DNA of 64,000 bases from Streptomyces sp. TN58 (GTDB lineage: Bacteria > Actinomycetota > Actinomycetes > Streptomycetales > Streptomycetaceae), in the NCBI RefSeq assembly GCF_001941845.1, contig NZ_CP018870.1:1829001-1893000 (forward strand), written 5' to 3'. Below the pieces are notes generated by a model that had not been told where the DNA came from, did not search any database, and saw nothing but the letters and a program-made list of their open reading frames with translations. The translations under genes and the position numbers were made by a program. Below, piece after piece: positions 1 to 9,430 of this stretch (positions are counted from its first letter, which is position 1; the number at the start of each line of letters is the position of its first letter).

Positions 1-77
1 GACCCTACCTCTCCGTGAGCTTCTGGGTGACATCGGTCGAGGGCTGACACTCCCCGCACTTCGCCGGGTACCCTCCG

Positions 78-114
78 CCGAGGCCCGCCGCGGACGGTCC
101 GTAGCGGGCCTCGG
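78..114 (-). terminator. Hairpin terminator after the M14 carboxypeptidase gene
   Basis: An 11-bp perfect inverted repeat (78-88 with 104-114) encloses a 15-nt loop, 48 nt beyond the stop codon of the minus-strand carboxypeptidase gene. Like most Streptomyces terminators it lacks a long U tract. The rest of 1-161 holds no gene I can support. Confidence 0.55.
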
Positions 115-161
115 GGACCTCGGTCCCGGTCACCGTGGGTGAGCGTCAGGAGTGGCGCTGT

Positions 162-3155
162 TCAACGGTTGAGCGTGCGGAGCGCCTTACCGACGAGTAG
201 GGCTCGGTCCGCCGCCGCGGGCAGGTGTTCCAGGCCGAAGCCCAGAAGTACGGTGTCACGCGTGGTCACCGACGCGTAGGACCGGAAGAGCTCTCCCGTG
301 CGGGCCCAGTCGCCCGGCACGTCGGGGCTTCCGGCGGGTGCGCCCTGGGCCGTCCAGGCGCCGAGCGAGGTCTCGAACCCCTCGGCCGGCTGCTCTCCGG
401 CGGCGGTCGACAGCCGTACCTCGTCCGCGAAGACGCCGCGTCCGCCGGTGCCGGGGTCGGTGATGGTGGAGAGCGAGAGTTCGACGGAGCGGCCGGCGTA
501 GGCGCTCAGGTCGAAGGAGACCTGCTTCCAGCCGCCGGAGGAGCCGGTGAAGGTGTTCCACTGGCCGCTGGTGCCGTGCGGGGTGCAGCCGCCGCCCTCC
601 AGGGTGAGGTAGCGGCGCAGGAACGGGTGGCCGTTGACGAAGAACCCTGCCGCGCACTCCTCCGGGACGGCCGGGCTGCTCAGCCCGCCGGCCTCCGGCA
701 GCATGGTCCAGTCGTCGCCGCCGGCGCTGCGGGCCTCCAGTGCGGCGTGGTCGTAGCCGTTCTCCAGGTTCCAGTTGAGGGCGAGCCTGAGCTGCGGCCG
801 GTCGGCCGCGGTGACGCCGGTGAGGTCGATGGTGCGGACGAGCCGCTTCCAGTCGCTGTCGGCGTGCAGCGCGGAGGCCATCTGGCCGCCGGCGTAGGGC
901 GCGTACGGGTTCTTGATGCCGGTGTACCCGCCCGCCTGGGCGCTGGTGAACTGCGGGAACTGCGCGGGAGCCAGGGTTTCGGAGGTCACCGTGTAGGAGC
1001 CGGGGGTGTTCAGCGGGTTGCCGGCGGCGTCGCCGAGGCCGCCGTTCGCGCCGTGCAGGGCGCCGGCGCCGGTGAAGCCGGTGGCGCCGGGGGTGCTGGT
1101 GCGGCCGTAGGCGCCGAGCCAGTACTGGCTGAAGTCGTTGGTCAGGGCGGGGCCGACCTGGGCGTTGCCGCCGGCCTGCTCGCCGGCCTCGATCAGCCTG
1201 CCGCCCTCGTTGAGGAAGTCGCGGACCGCCAGCTGGGTGTCCCCGCCGGGCGTCTTGGCGCCGGTGTGGTGGACGGCCGTGGCGAAGTGGGACAGGACCC
1301 CGAGGTGGTGCGGGACGCCCTGGACGGCGACGTCCCAGACCGCGGCGGAGCGGCCGTTGGCGCGCAGCGCGTCGACGTACGTTTGGGCGTGCTGGGCGGC
1401 GGCGCCCTCCTCGGCGATCACCAGGACGTCCGCGCGGGGCCGCTCGGCCACCGTGTAGGTGAAGTGCTCGCTGGAGACCCGCCGGCCGGAGCGGTCGCGG
1501 CCGGTGAACCAGACCTCGACCTCGTCGCCCGGTTTCGTGCCCTCGACCTCGGCGCGGTACTCGTCGAACCAGTTGTTGTCCTCGCCGCCGTAGACGTCGC
1601 CGCCCTTCCAGGCCTTGAGGTCCTCGTCGTGCGTGCGGCCGCCGTTGATCCGGTAGTTGAGCTCCTTGTCCTTCAGCGACTTGCGGGCCGTGACGGCGAC
1701 CTGCTGGTCCTGGCCGCGGGCCGCGTAGGAGGTGGTGAAGGGGTCGAGGGTGAAGTCGGGCGCGCTCAGGCCGACGGGCGACGAGGGCCGGTCGGGGTGC
1801 GCGGCGCTCTCGCCGACGGCGAGGGCGAAGGGGACGTTCTTGGCGAACTCCGCCTGGATGAGCTTCTCGTCGTCGGGGAAGTTGAAGCCGGAGGCGCAGT
1901 CCTCGGGCTTCCACGGGTCGTCCGGGTCGGCGGCCGAGGCGGTCTGGCAGGTGGTCATCTCCGGCGTGAACATCATGATGCCGTTGACGTTGGAGGCGTG
2001 GCCGTCGGCCTCGCCGTTGGTGGTGTACAGCTCGGAGGACACCTGGGGGTGGTAGCCGGGGACGCCCGGGTTCTCGGGGGTGCCGGCGAGGGTTTTGTAG
2101 GCCACGTCGTCGGGCGTGGGGGTGGCCACCTGCCAGCCCACGCCGTAGAGCAGCAGCTCGGCGGCGGAGTGGTAGTTGACGGCGTACTCGAAGCCGATGC
2201 GCTTCTGGAAGGCGTCGAGGGCGGCGGTCTCGGGCTCGGAGGAGGCCTTGGGGCCGCGGTAGGTCTCACTGGCCTGGTTCGGCGAGGAGCCCTCGTTGTC
2301 GTAGCCCCACTTGTAGGCGAAGTTGCGGTTGAGGTCGACGCCGTCGCCCGCGGTGACGGTGCCGTCGCCGTTGTTGTCGCGCAGGTTCTTGCGCCACAGC
2401 CGCCGGCCGTCGGGGGCGTGCGTGTAGTCGTAGCCGTCGGGGTTGGCGCTGAGCAGGAACCACAGCTCGCTGGAGTCCACCAGGCCGGTGATCCGCTGGT
2501 CCTTGCCGTAGTTGTCGAGCGTGTGGTGCATCAGCCGCCGGGTCATCTCGGGGGTGATCCACTCGCGGGCGTGCTGGTTGGACATGTACAGCACGGAGGG
2601 CTTGTGGCCGTCCTTGGTCTTCTTCGCGTTCTTGCTGACCTTCAGGGCGAGGATGTCCTTGCCCTGGACGGTCTTGCCGATGGAGACGACCTTGGTGAGC
2701 GCCGGGTGCTCCCGGGCCGTGCGCAGGATCTCCTCCTGGAGGCCGCCCTTGCCGCTGTACGGGCGGAACACGCCGTCGCCGGCCGCCTTGGCCCGGGCCA
2801 GGCCCTGGGCCGGGACGACGCGCTCGGCGAGCTTGACGCCCTGGGCGGCGAGCTCGCCGGCCTGCGCCCCGGTGAGGAAGAGCTCGACCCGGGCGGTCCC
2901 GGCGTCGGGGGCGCGTTCGCTGAGCTCGTGGGCGTCCTGGCCGGCCGCGAGGACGAGCGGTACCTGCTCCCGCGTGATGTCGGCGTCGTAGACCCGCACC
3001 TCCTCCGCGCCGGACGCGGGGCCGGGTGCGGGGCCCGGCGAGGCGGTGCCCGGAGCGGGGCCCGGCCGGGCCTGGGCGGTCGCGGGCAGAGCGGCGAGTG
3101 TGGTTCCGAGAACGAGTGCGCTTGCGGCGAGGACGACTCTCGCGCGGTGACTCAT
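162..3155 (-). CDS. Secreted M14 family zinc carboxypeptidase
   Basis: Predicted exported metallopeptidase of 997 aa that would trim C-terminal residues from extracellular peptides. The N-terminus is a clear Sec signal peptide (MSHRARVV..., Ala-rich core ending ATAQA) followed by a Pro/Gly/Ala-rich spacer. The M14 catalytic domain lies at about residues 130-440: the zinc motif HAREW (HxxE), the Asn-Arg pair in DLNRNF, the third zinc ligand in YHSAAE and the catalytic Glu in FTPEMT are all present. The roughly 500-residue C-terminal part looks like the beta-rich adhesion/immune-inhibitor-A-like module seen in secreted actinobacterial M14 enzymes, so the protein is much longer than a bare carboxypeptidase. 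The ATG start has a G-rich ribosome-binding stretch just upstream. It stands alone between whiA and whatever lies beyond the window edge. Natural substrate is unknown. Confidence 0.93.
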   Translation of the reverse strand: MSHRARVVLAASALVLGTTLAALPATAQARPGPAPGTASPGPAPGPASGAEEVRVYDADITREQVPLVLAAGQDAHELSERAPDAGTARVELFLTGAQAGELAAQGVKLAERVVPAQGLARAKAAGDGVFRPYSGKGGLQEEILRTAREHPALTKVVSIGKTVQGKDILALKVSKNAKKTKDGHKPSVLYMSNQHAREWITPEMTRRLMHHTLDNYGKDQRITGLVDSSELWFLLSANPDGYDYTHAPDGRRLWRKNLRDNNGDGTVTAGDGVDLNRNFAYKWGYDNEGSSPNQASETYRGPKASSEPETAALDAFQKRIGFEYAVNYHSAAELLLYGVGWQVATPTPDDVAYKTLAGTPENPGVPGYHPQVSSELYTTNGEADGHASNVNGIMMFTPEMTTCQTASAADPDDPWKPEDCASGFNFPDDEKLIQAEFAKNVPFALAVGESAAHPDRPSSPVGLSAPDFTLDPFTTSYAARGQDQQVAVTARKSLKDKELNYRINGGRTHDEDLKAWKGGDVYGGEDNNWFDEYRAEVEGTKPGDEVEVWFTGRDRSGRRVSSEHFTYTVAERPRADVLVIAEEGAAAQHAQTYVDALRANGRSAAVWDVAVQGVPHHLGVLSHFATAVHHTGAKTPGGDTQLAVRDFLNEGGRLIEAGEQAGGNAQVGPALTNDFSQYWLGAYGRTSTPGATGFTGAGALHGANGGLGDAAGNPLNTPGSYTVTSETLAPAQFPQFTSAQAGGYTGIKNPYAPYAGGQMASALHADSDWKRLVRTIDLTGVTAADRPQLRLALNWNLENGYDHAALEARSAGGDDWTMLPEAGGLSSPAVPEECAAGFFVNGHPFLRRYLTLEGGGCTPHGTSGQWNTFTGSSGGWKQVSFDLSAYAGRSVELSLSTITDPGTGGRGVFADEVRLSTAAGEQPAEGFETSLGAWTAQGAPAGSPDVPGDWARTGELFRSYASVTTRDTVLLGFGLEHLPAAADRALLVGKALRTLNR

Positions 3156-3240
3156 GTGCCCCCCTGGGCGTCGGCTGCCACGAAAGGTTCGGACGCCAGA
3201 CTCAAGACCGGCCCATGCTCATGTCAATGGGGCATGCCGC

Positions 3241-3276
3241 GAAGGGGCCCGCACGAGTGATCGCGCGAGCCCCTTC
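3241..3276 (-). terminator. Hairpin terminator after whiA
   Basis: Inverted repeat with an 8-bp perfect outer stem (3241-3248 with 3269-3276) that can be extended inward with G-U pairs. It sits 30 nt past the whiA stop and most likely ends the uvrC-rapZ-yvcK-whiA transcript. Confidence 0.5.
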
Positions 3277-3305
3277 CGACGTAGCCGTCCCGGCGGTGCC
3301 GGTGC

Positions 3306-4301
3306 CTATCCGGCCATGTTGTCGGCCATCTCCTCGCTGAGGTCGAGGTTCGACTCGGTGCCGGGGATGCCGAGGTCCTGGGCCCGCTTGTCGGCCATCG
3401 CCAGCAGACGCCGGATCCGGCCGGCGACGGCGTCCTTGGTCAGCGGCGGGTCGGCGAGGGCGCCCAGCTCCTCCAGGGAAGCCTGCTTGTGCTCCATGCG
3501 CAGCCGGCCGGCCGCGGCGAGGTGCTCGGGGACCTCCTCGCCGAGGATCTCCAGCGCGCGCTGCACACGGGCTCCGGCGGCCACGGCGGCCCGCGCCGAG
3601 CGGCGCAGGTTGGCGTCGTCGAAGTTGGCCAGGCGGTTGGCGGTGGCGCGCACCTCGCGCCGCATCCGCCGCTCCTCCCAGGCCAGCACCGACTCGTGCG
3701 CGCCGAGCCGGGTCAGCAGGGCGCCGATCGCGTCGCCGTCGCGGACCACGACCCGGTCCACGCCGCGCACCTCGCGCGCCTTGGCGGCGATGGAGAGCCT
3801 GCGGGCGGCGCCCACCAGGGCCAGGGCGGCCTCCGGGCCGGGGCAGGTGACCTCCAGGGAGGAGGACCGGCCCGGCTCGGTGAGCGAGCCGTGGGCCAGG
3901 AAGGCGCCGCGCCACGCCGCCTCGGCGTCACAGGTGGCCCCGGAGACCACCTGGGGCGGCAGCCCCCGGATGGGACGCCCGCGGCCGTCCACGAGGCCCG
4001 TCTGGCGGGCCAGCTGATCGCCTCCGGCCACGACGCGGACCACGTAGCGGCTGCCGCGGCGCAGTCCGCCGGGCGCCATCACGACGAGGTCCGAGGAGTG
4101 GCCGAAGATCTCCAGGATGTCCTTGCGAAGACGTCTGGCGGCGATCCCGGTGTCGAGCTCCGCCTCGATGACGATGCGGCCGCTCACCAGGTGCAGCCCG
4201 CCCGCGAACCGAAGGATCGCCGAGACCTCCGCCTTCCTGCAGCAGGTCCGGGTGACGGGCAGGCGGGAGATCTCGTCCTTCACCGCAGGCGTCATCGCCA
4301 T
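3306..4301 (-). CDS. whiA: Sporulation transcription regulator WhiA
   Basis: DNA-binding developmental regulator, 331 aa, full length for the family. The N-terminus ([32 protein letters not shown]) and the segment [14 protein letters not shown] are typical of the WhiA LAGLIDADG-like core; the C-terminal helix-turn-helix covers about residues 280-315 ([20 protein letters not shown]). In Streptomyces WhiA works with WhiB to drive genes for sporulation septation; this role is from the family, not from the sequence alone. The start overlaps the end of yvcK by 10 nt, so translation is probably coupled. It is the last gene of the uvrC operon and is followed by a hairpin at 3241-3276. Confidence 0.97.
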   Translation of the reverse strand: MAMTPAVKDEISRLPVTRTCCRKAEVSAILRFAGGLHLVSGRIVIEAELDTGIAARRLRKDILEIFGHSSDLVVMAPGGLRRGSRYVVRVVAGGDQLARQTGLVDGRGRPIRGLPPQVVSGATCDAEAAWRGAFLAHGSLTEPGRSSSLEVTCPGPEAALALVGAARRLSIAAKAREVRGVDRVVVRDGDAIGALLTRLGAHESVLAWEERRMRREVRATANRLANFDDANLRRSARAAVAAGARVQRALEILGEEVPEHLAAAGRLRMEHKQASLEELGALADPPLTKDAVAGRIRRLLAMADKRAQDLGIPGTESNLDLSEEMADNMAG

Positions 4302-5356
4302 GGGCCGATCCTTCCATGCATCCGAAAAATACGGTCGTACGCGGCGGCCAGCAGCTCCGGGTCGTGCTTCGGCGAGCCGTCCTGCCTGGCCACGGGGGCC
4401 AGCTCGACCGCGGCACCGAACCGTTTCGCGGCATCGGCAAGGGACTCGCGGTCGGGCACGGCGGCCTCGTCGGCCAGCACCACGTCCAGGGCGAGTTTAG
4501 GGGCGTGTCGGGCCAAAACCTCCAAATGACGCTGCGGAGAGAAGCCCTCTGTTTCGCCGGGCTGCGGCGCGAGGTTCAGCGAGAGGACCCGCCGGGCCTT
4601 CGTCTCCGTCAGCGCGTCCAGCAGTTCCGGCACCAGCAGGTGCGGAATCACGGACGAGAACCACGATCCGGGGCCCAACACCACCCAGTCGGCGTCCAGG
4701 ACGGCCGCGACGGCCTCCGGCACGGCGGGCGGGGCGCTCGGCACCACCTGCACGGACAGCACCTCGCCCGGGGTCAGCGCCACCGTGGCCTGCCCGCGGA
4801 CGGTGTCGACGTCCTCGGGACGCGCCGGGTCGTGGCCCCTGACCAGGGCCTGGAGCTCCAGCGGCACCGCCGACATGGGCAGCACCCGGCCGTGGGCGCC
4901 CAACAGGCGCCCCACCAGGTCGAGGGCCTGGACGGGGTCCCCGAGCTGTTCCCACAGGGCGACGATCAGCAGGTTGCCGACGGCGTGTCCGTGCAGGTCG
5001 CCCTCGGACTGGAAGCGGTGCTGGATGACCCGGGCCCAGGTCTGCCCCCAGTCGTCGTCACCGCACAGCGCCGCCAGCGCCTTGCGCAGGTCGCCGGGCG
5101 GCAGCACGCCGAGCTCCTCCCGGAGCCGCCCGCTGGAGCCGCCGTCGTCGGCGACGGTGACCACGGCCGTGAGGTCCCCGGTGATCCGGCGCAGGGCGGC
5201 GAGGGAGGCCGACAGGCCCTGGCCTCCGCCGAGCGCGACCACCTTGGGCGTGGTGCCTCTGCGGCGGCCGGAACGGCCGGAGCGGCCCGCGCCGTCCTCT
5301 CCCCGGCCCGGGGTGAGACGGCGCAGGCGGCTCAGCCGCGGCGTCCGTGCGGTCAC
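4292..5356 (-). CDS. yvcK: YvcK/CofD-like gluconeogenesis factor
   Basis: 354-aa member of the YvcK (UPF0052/GlmR) family. The diagnostic GGGQGLS near the N-terminus, [12 protein letters not shown] and the PPGDLRKAL segment are all present. In Bacillus and mycobacteria relatives bind UDP-GlcNAc and influence cell-wall precursor supply; that function is inferred here. The GTG start at 5356 overlaps the stop of rapZ in a GTGA junction (5353-5356), which fixes the start and implies translational coupling. A basic, Arg-rich segment of about 30 residues precedes the nucleotide-binding domain. The 3' end overlaps whiA by 10 nt. Upstream in-frame codons run on into the rapZ region but are overlap, not coding sequence. 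Confidence 0.93.
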   Translation of the reverse strand: MTARTPRLSRLRRLTPGRGEDGAGRSGRSGRRRGTTPKVVALGGGQGLSASLAALRRITGDLTAVVTVADDGGSSGRLREELGVLPPGDLRKALAALCGDDDWGQTWARVIQHRFQSEGDLHGHAVGNLLIVALWEQLGDPVQALDLVGRLLGAHGRVLPMSAVPLELQALVRGHDPARPEDVDTVRGQATVALTPGEVLSVQVVPSAPPAVPEAVAAVLDADWVVLGPGSWFSSVIPHLLVPELLDALTETKARRVLSLNLAPQPGETEGFSPQRHLEVLARHAPKLALDVVLADEAAVPDRESLADAAKRFGAAVELAPVARQDGSPKHDPELLAAAYDRIFRMHGRIGPWR

Positions 5357-6300
5357 TCGCGCCCCATGTCCCGGTGGACGACGACGGTCTCGACTCCCTC
5401 GGAGGCGAGGCGGGCGGCGAGCTTCTCGGACATGGCCACGCTGCGGTGCTTGCCGCCCGTGCACCCGACCGCGATGGTCACGTACCGCTTGCCCTCGCGG
5501 CGGTAGCCGGTGGCGATGAGCTGGAGCAGCTCGGTGTAGCGGTCCAGGAACTCCTTGGCGCCGGGCTGGCTGAAGACGTACCCCGACACCTCCTCGTTGA
5601 GCCCGGTGAAGGGGCGCAGCTCCGGGACCCAGTGCGGGTTCGGGATGAAGCGGCAGTCGACGACGAGGTCGGCGTCGACGGGGAGGCCGTACTTGAAGCC
5701 GAAGGACATGACGGTGGCCCGCAGCTCGGGCTCCTCGTCCCCGGCGAACTGGGCGTCCATCTTGGCGCGCAGCTCGTGCACGTTGAGGCTGGAGGTGTCG
5801 ATCACCAGGTCGGCGTCGCCGCGCAGCTCGCGCAGCAGGTCGCGCTCGGCGGCGATGCCGTCGGTGATGCGCCCGTCGCCCTGGAGGGGGTGCGGGCGGC
5901 GGACCGACTCGAAGCGGCGGACCAGCGCGTCGTCGGAGGACTCCAGGAAGACGATGCGGCGGGTGACGCCCTTGCTGTCGAGGTCGGCGAGGGACTCGCG
6001 CAGCGCGTCGAAGAACTGCCGGCCGCGGACGTCGACGACGACCGCGATGCGGGCCACGTTGCCCTGGGAGCGGGCGCCCAGCTCCACCATGGTGGGGATC
6101 AGGGCCGGCGGCAGGTTGTCGACGACGAACCAGCCGAGGTCCTCCAGACACTTGGCCGCCGTGCTGCGGCCGGCGCCGGACATACCGGAGATGATCACCA
6201 GCTCGGGGATGGCCGCCTCGGCGGTCTCGCCGGGCTCCGCTGTCGTGCCCGTACTCACCTGTGCTCCGTCTCGGTCGTGCGTGGTCTCGTGCTCGGTCAT
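5353..6300 (-). CDS. rapZ: RNase adapter/nucleotide-binding protein RapZ (YvcJ)
   Basis: 315-aa P-loop protein of the RapZ/YvcJ family. The Walker A is GMSGAGRST at about residue 38, followed by the family segment DNLPPALI; the conserved C-terminal domain has [10 protein letters not shown]. In E. coli RapZ guides RNase E to the small RNA GlmZ and so controls amino-sugar synthesis. In actinobacteria the partner RNAs are not known, so I call only the family. The ATG start overlaps the end of uvrC by 4 nt (ATGA at 6297-6300) and the stop overlaps the yvcK GTG start, giving a tight uvrC-rapZ-yvcK-whiA unit. Confidence 0.95.
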   Translation of the reverse strand: MTEHETTHDRDGAQVSTGTTAEPGETAEAAIPELVIISGMSGAGRSTAAKCLEDLGWFVVDNLPPALIPTMVELGARSQGNVARIAVVVDVRGRQFFDALRESLADLDSKGVTRRIVFLESSDDALVRRFESVRRPHPLQGDGRITDGIAAERDLLRELRGDADLVIDTSSLNVHELRAKMDAQFAGDEEPELRATVMSFGFKYGLPVDADLVVDCRFIPNPHWVPELRPFTGLNEEVSGYVFSQPGAKEFLDRYTELLQLIATGYRREGKRYVTIAVGCTGGKHRSVAMSEKLAARLASEGVETVVVHRDMGRE

Positions 6301-8396
6301 TGCTCGGTCCCCCGTTCGGACGATGCTCCCGCTGGCGCGGGGTTCTCATCCTCAATGATCTCTCCTGTGGCCGTGTTGACGGCGGGACCGGCGGGGACCG
6401 CTCCGGCGAGGGCCGCGGCCACGGTCTCGGCCGTCTTCCGTCCTATGCCCGGGACCTCGCAGATCTGCTCGATTGTCGCCTGTCTCAGCTTCTTCACCGA
6501 ACCGAAGTGCTTGATCAGGGCGTGCTTGCGGCTCTCGCCGAGGCCGGGCACCTCGTCCAACGGCCCCGACTTCAGGCGCTTGCCGCGCTTGCTGCGCTGG
6601 TACTGGATGGCGAAGCGGTGGGCTTCGTCACGTACCCGCTGGAGCAGGTAGAGGCCCTCGCTGGTGCGGGGCAGGACGACGGGGTCGTCCTCGCCGGGCA
6701 CCCAGACCTCCTCCAGCCGCTTGGCGAGGCCGCAGACGGCGACGTCGTCGATGCCGAGCTCGTCCAGGGCCCGCTTGGCGGCGGCCACCTGCGGCTGTCC
6801 GCCGTCGACGACGACGAGCTGGGGCGGGTAGGCGAAGCGCTTGGGCCTGCCGTCGTCCTCGGGCGGCCCGTCCGCGCCGGTCGCCCCGGTCACCCCGTCC
6901 GCGCCGGTCGCCTGGGTCACGCCGGTCGCGCCGGTCGCCCCGGTCACGCCGGCCGACCCGTCCGCGCCGTCCTGTGGGTCCCACTCCCCCGTCCTGGTCT
7001 TCTCCAGCAGGTAGCGCCGGAAGCGCCGGGAGACCACCTCGTGCATGGACCGGACGTCGTCCTGCCCCTCGAAGGATTTGACCTGGAAGCGCCGGTACTC
7101 GCTCTTGCGGGCCAGTCCGTCCTCGAAGACGACCATGGACGCGACGACGTCGTCGCCCTGGAGGTGGGAGATGTCGAAGCACTCGATGCGCAGCGGTGCG
7201 CTGTCCAGCTCCAGCGCCTCGGCGATCTCCTCCAGCGCCCGGGAGCGGGTGGTGAGGTCGCTGGCGCGCTTGGTCTTGTGCAGGGCGAGGGACTGCTGCG
7301 CGTTGCGGTGGACGGTCTCCATGAGGGCCTTCTTGTCGCCGCGCTGCGGTATCCGCAGGCTGACCTGGGACCCGCGGCGCTCGGCGAGCCACTGGGCCAG
7401 CGCGGGCGTGTCCTCGGGGAGCGCGGGGACCAGCACCTCCTTGGGGACGGCCTCGCCCTTCTCCTCGCCGTAGAGCTGCTGGAGCGCGTGCTCGACGAGC
7501 CCCGCGGTGTCGACGGCCTCGACCTTGTCGGTGACCCAGCCGCGCTGGCCGCGGACACGGCCGCCGCGGACGTGGAAGATCTGCACGGCGGCTTCGAGCT
7601 CGTCCTCGGCGACGGCGATCAGGTCGGCGTCGGTGGCGTCGGCGAGCACCACGGCGTTCTTCTCCATGGCGCGGCGCAGCGCACCGATGTCGTCGCGCAG
7701 CCGGGCGGCCTTCTCGTACTCCATCTCCTCGGCCGCCGCGTGCATCTCCTTCTCCAGCCGGGAGAGGTAGGCGCCGGTGCGGCCGGCCATGAAGTCACAG
7801 AAGTCCTCGGCCAGTTCGCGGTGCTCCTCGGGGGTGACCCGGCCGACGCAGGGTGCGGAGCACTTGCCGATGTAGCCGAGCAGGCAGGGGCGGCCGATCT
7901 GGGCGGAGCGCTTGAACACCCCGGCCGAGCAGGTCCGCACCGGGAACACCCGGAGCATGAGGTCGACGGTCTCGCGGATCGCCCAGGCGTGGGCGTACGG
8001 GCCGAAGTAGCGCACGCCCTTCTTCTTGGGGCCCCGCATGACCTGGACTCGCGGGTACTGCTCGTTCAGCGTGACGGCGAGGGAGGGGTAGCTCTTGTCG
8101 TCGCGGTACTTGACGTTGAACCGGGGGTCGTACTCCTTGATCCAGGAGTACTCCAGCTGCAGCGCCTCGACCTCCGTGGAGACCACGGTCCACTCGACGG
8201 AAGCGGCCGTGGTCACCATGGTGGCGGTACGGGGGTGCAGCCCCGCGACGTCCTGGAAGTAGTTGGCCAGCCGCTGGCGCAGGCTCTTGGCCTTCCCGAC
8301 GTAGATCACCCGGCGGTGCTCGTCGCGGAACCTGTAGACCCCCGGCGAGTCGGGGACCTGCCCCGGCTGGGGGCGGTAGCTGGAAGGGTCGGCCAT
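6297..8396 (-). CDS. uvrC: UvrABC excinuclease subunit C
   Basis: Nucleotide-excision-repair nuclease subunit, 699 aa, which cuts on both sides of a lesion held by UvrB. Domains in order: GIY-YIG nuclease (DSPGVYRF ... [13 protein letters not shown]), Cys-rich segment ([13 protein letters not shown]), UVR segment near residue 210, RNase-H-like endonuclease domain (ECFDISH ... VVVDGGQPQ) and C-terminal helix-hairpin-helix pair ([12 protein letters not shown]). I chose the ATG at 8396 because it gives the usual N-terminus [12 protein letters not shown]. The odd part is a Gly-x-Thr/Asp-like low-complexity insertion at about residues 474-515, inside the endonuclease half. First gene of the operon ending in whiA. 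Confidence 0.97.
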   Translation of the reverse strand: MADPSSYRPQPGQVPDSPGVYRFRDEHRRVIYVGKAKSLRQRLANYFQDVAGLHPRTATMVTTAASVEWTVVSTEVEALQLEYSWIKEYDPRFNVKYRDDKSYPSLAVTLNEQYPRVQVMRGPKKKGVRYFGPYAHAWAIRETVDLMLRVFPVRTCSAGVFKRSAQIGRPCLLGYIGKCSAPCVGRVTPEEHRELAEDFCDFMAGRTGAYLSRLEKEMHAAAEEMEYEKAARLRDDIGALRRAMEKNAVVLADATDADLIAVAEDELEAAVQIFHVRGGRVRGQRGWVTDKVEAVDTAGLVEHALQQLYGEEKGEAVPKEVLVPALPEDTPALAQWLAERRGSQVSLRIPQRGDKKALMETVHRNAQQSLALHKTKRASDLTTRSRALEEIAEALELDSAPLRIECFDISHLQGDDVVASMVVFEDGLARKSEYRRFQVKSFEGQDDVRSMHEVVSRRFRRYLLEKTRTGEWDPQDGADGSAGVTGATGATGVTQATGADGVTGATGADGPPEDDGRPKRFAYPPQLVVVDGGQPQVAAAKRALDELGIDDVAVCGLAKRLEEVWVPGEDDPVVLPRTSEGLYLLQRVRDEAHRFAIQYQRSKRGKRLKSGPLDEVPGLGESRKHALIKHFGSVKKLRQATIEQICEVPGIGRKTAETVAAALAGAVPAGPAVNTATGEIIEDENPAPAGASSERGTEQ
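6850..6975 (-). repeat. Collagen-like GAT/GVT/GAD triplet repeat inside uvrC
   Basis: A run of 9-nt-type near repeats (forms of ggtcgcgccggtcgcc on the plus strand) encodes about 11 tandem Gly-Ala/Val-Thr/Asp triplets within the UvrC coding frame. It stays in frame, so the gene is intact. The stretch lies in the linker before the conserved [13 protein letters not shown] block. Confidence 0.85.
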
Positions 8397-8454
8397 GCCA
8401 ACCACCCTACTGGCGCGCACCGACAACCCCCCGCAGCCTCCGGCCCGCCCTTCC

Positions 8455-8500
8455 CAGCCCCGTCGGCGTTCGAGGCGCGGGGTCCGGGGCGGAGCCACGG
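8455..8500. repeat. Dispersed repeat copy (GGCGTT-GAGGCGCGGGG type)
   Basis: This 46-bp segment matches, at about 40 positions, the segment at 49715-49760 inside hrpB, and its first half matches the core of each unit in the 30.8-31.4 kb tandem array. It lies upstream of the uvrC start, between uvrC and the terminator at 8534. Similar segments are, from memory, scattered through many Streptomyces genomes. Confidence 0.6.
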
Positions 8501-8533
8501 GAAACGGCGAAAAGGGCGGGGCGGGGAGAGCTG

Positions 8534-8573
8534 CCCGCAGGGCCCGGCCCTGGCGGGAGCCGGGCCCTGCGGG
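8534..8573 (-). terminator. Hairpin terminator of the protease-partner operon
   Basis: A 15-bp perfect inverted repeat (8534-8548 with 8559-8573) with a 10-nt loop begins 7 nt beyond the stop codon at 8580. It ends the minus-strand operon 9431-10033/8580-9425 before uvrC. Confidence 0.75.
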
Positions 8574-8579
8574 GAGGGG

Positions 8580-9425
8580 CTACGCGGTGGCGACCCGGCG
8601 GCGACGCAGAAGCGGCACGACGGCCGCGCCCAGCGCCAGCGCCCCGGCTCCGGCCAACAGCCCACCCGGTCCGGCACCCCGCCCGCGCTCGGCGCCGCCC
8701 GCCCCGGCTCCGCCGCCCTCGGCGAAGCCACCCGCCGCGCCCCGCTCGGCGTACGGGGACCCGGGGAGCTTGTCCCCGTACGCCTCGGCGACCCGCACCC
8801 GGTAGGCACTCAGCGTCGTGCCCCCGGCACCCACGGCCCGCACGCCGTCCTCGTCCAGCGGCAGCACCCGCCCGCCCCCGGCCACGTACCAGGCGTCGAT
8901 CTGCGGTTCCCGGAAGACGGTCCCGCCGGGCAGTTTCGCGGCTCCCAGTCCCGCGTAGCGGAACTCGTCGTCGCCGGTGGCGATGTTCACCACCTGCCAG
9001 CCCTGCTCCGTCCGCGCGGTCCACAGCGCGGCCCGCTGCCCGTCGGAGGAGACCGCCCGGCTGGCGAGGAACTCCAGACGGGCGACGGCCGCACCCGGCC
9101 GGCCGGCGACGAAGTCCGGGGAGAGGTGGTTGACGGCTATGGCCTCACCCTCGATGCGGGGCCGCGCGGCGGCGAGGGAGACCCTGCCCTCCCGGGCGAA
9201 GAACCGGGAGAGCGTGGCCAGGGTCTCGGGGGCGGCGGCCGCCTGGCCGGCGGCGGCCCGGTGCTCGGCGGTGGCCGCCTCCGGCTGCGGCGCGGGCGGG
9301 GACACGAGCTGGGGCTCGGGCGGGGACACGGGCTGCGGCACCGGGGCCGCGACGGCCTGCGGGGCGAGTCCGAGGAGGGCGGTGGCGGCGAGGACGGCCG
9401 CGGCGGCCGAGGCGCGCAGGGTCAT
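8580..9425 (-). CDS. Exported, C-terminally anchored protein of unknown function
   Basis: 281-aa protein I do not recognise at family level. It has a Sec signal peptide (MTLRASAAAAVLAATALLG ... AVAA), then a Pro-rich spacer (PEPQLVSPPAPQPE), a mixed alpha/beta central domain at about residues 55-210 (blocks SRFFAREGRVSL, NHLSPDFVAG, GWQVVNIATGDDEF, REPQIDAWYVAGG, LSAYRVRVAEAYGDKLPGSPYAE) and a C-terminal Gly-rich stretch, one hydrophobic helix and RRRR, so it should be held in the membrane facing outward. It begins 5 nt after the stop of the papain-like protease gene and is surely co-transcribed with it; a GTG at 9434 would give a GTGA overlap and three more residues. A substrate, inhibitor or tether for the protease is a reasonable guess but unproven. 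Confidence 0.85.
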   Translation of the reverse strand: MTLRASAAAAVLAATALLGLAPQAVAAPVPQPVSPPEPQLVSPPAPQPEAATAEHRAAAGQAAAAPETLATLSRFFAREGRVSLAAARPRIEGEAIAVNHLSPDFVAGRPGAAVARLEFLASRAVSSDGQRAALWTARTEQGWQVVNIATGDDEFRYAGLGAAKLPGGTVFREPQIDAWYVAGGGRVLPLDEDGVRAVGAGGTTLSAYRVRVAEAYGDKLPGSPYAERGAAGGFAEGGGAGAGGAERGRGAGPGGLLAGAGALALGAAVVPLLRRRRVATA

Positions 9426-9430
9426 GGCGC

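Noticed and set aside
225..3260. A 1011-codon open frame on the plus strand opposite the M14 carboxypeptidase
   Set aside because: Composition is Gly/Val/Arg/Ala-rich with no domain pattern; it mirrors the GC3-biased minus-strand gene, which has signal peptide and catalytic motifs.
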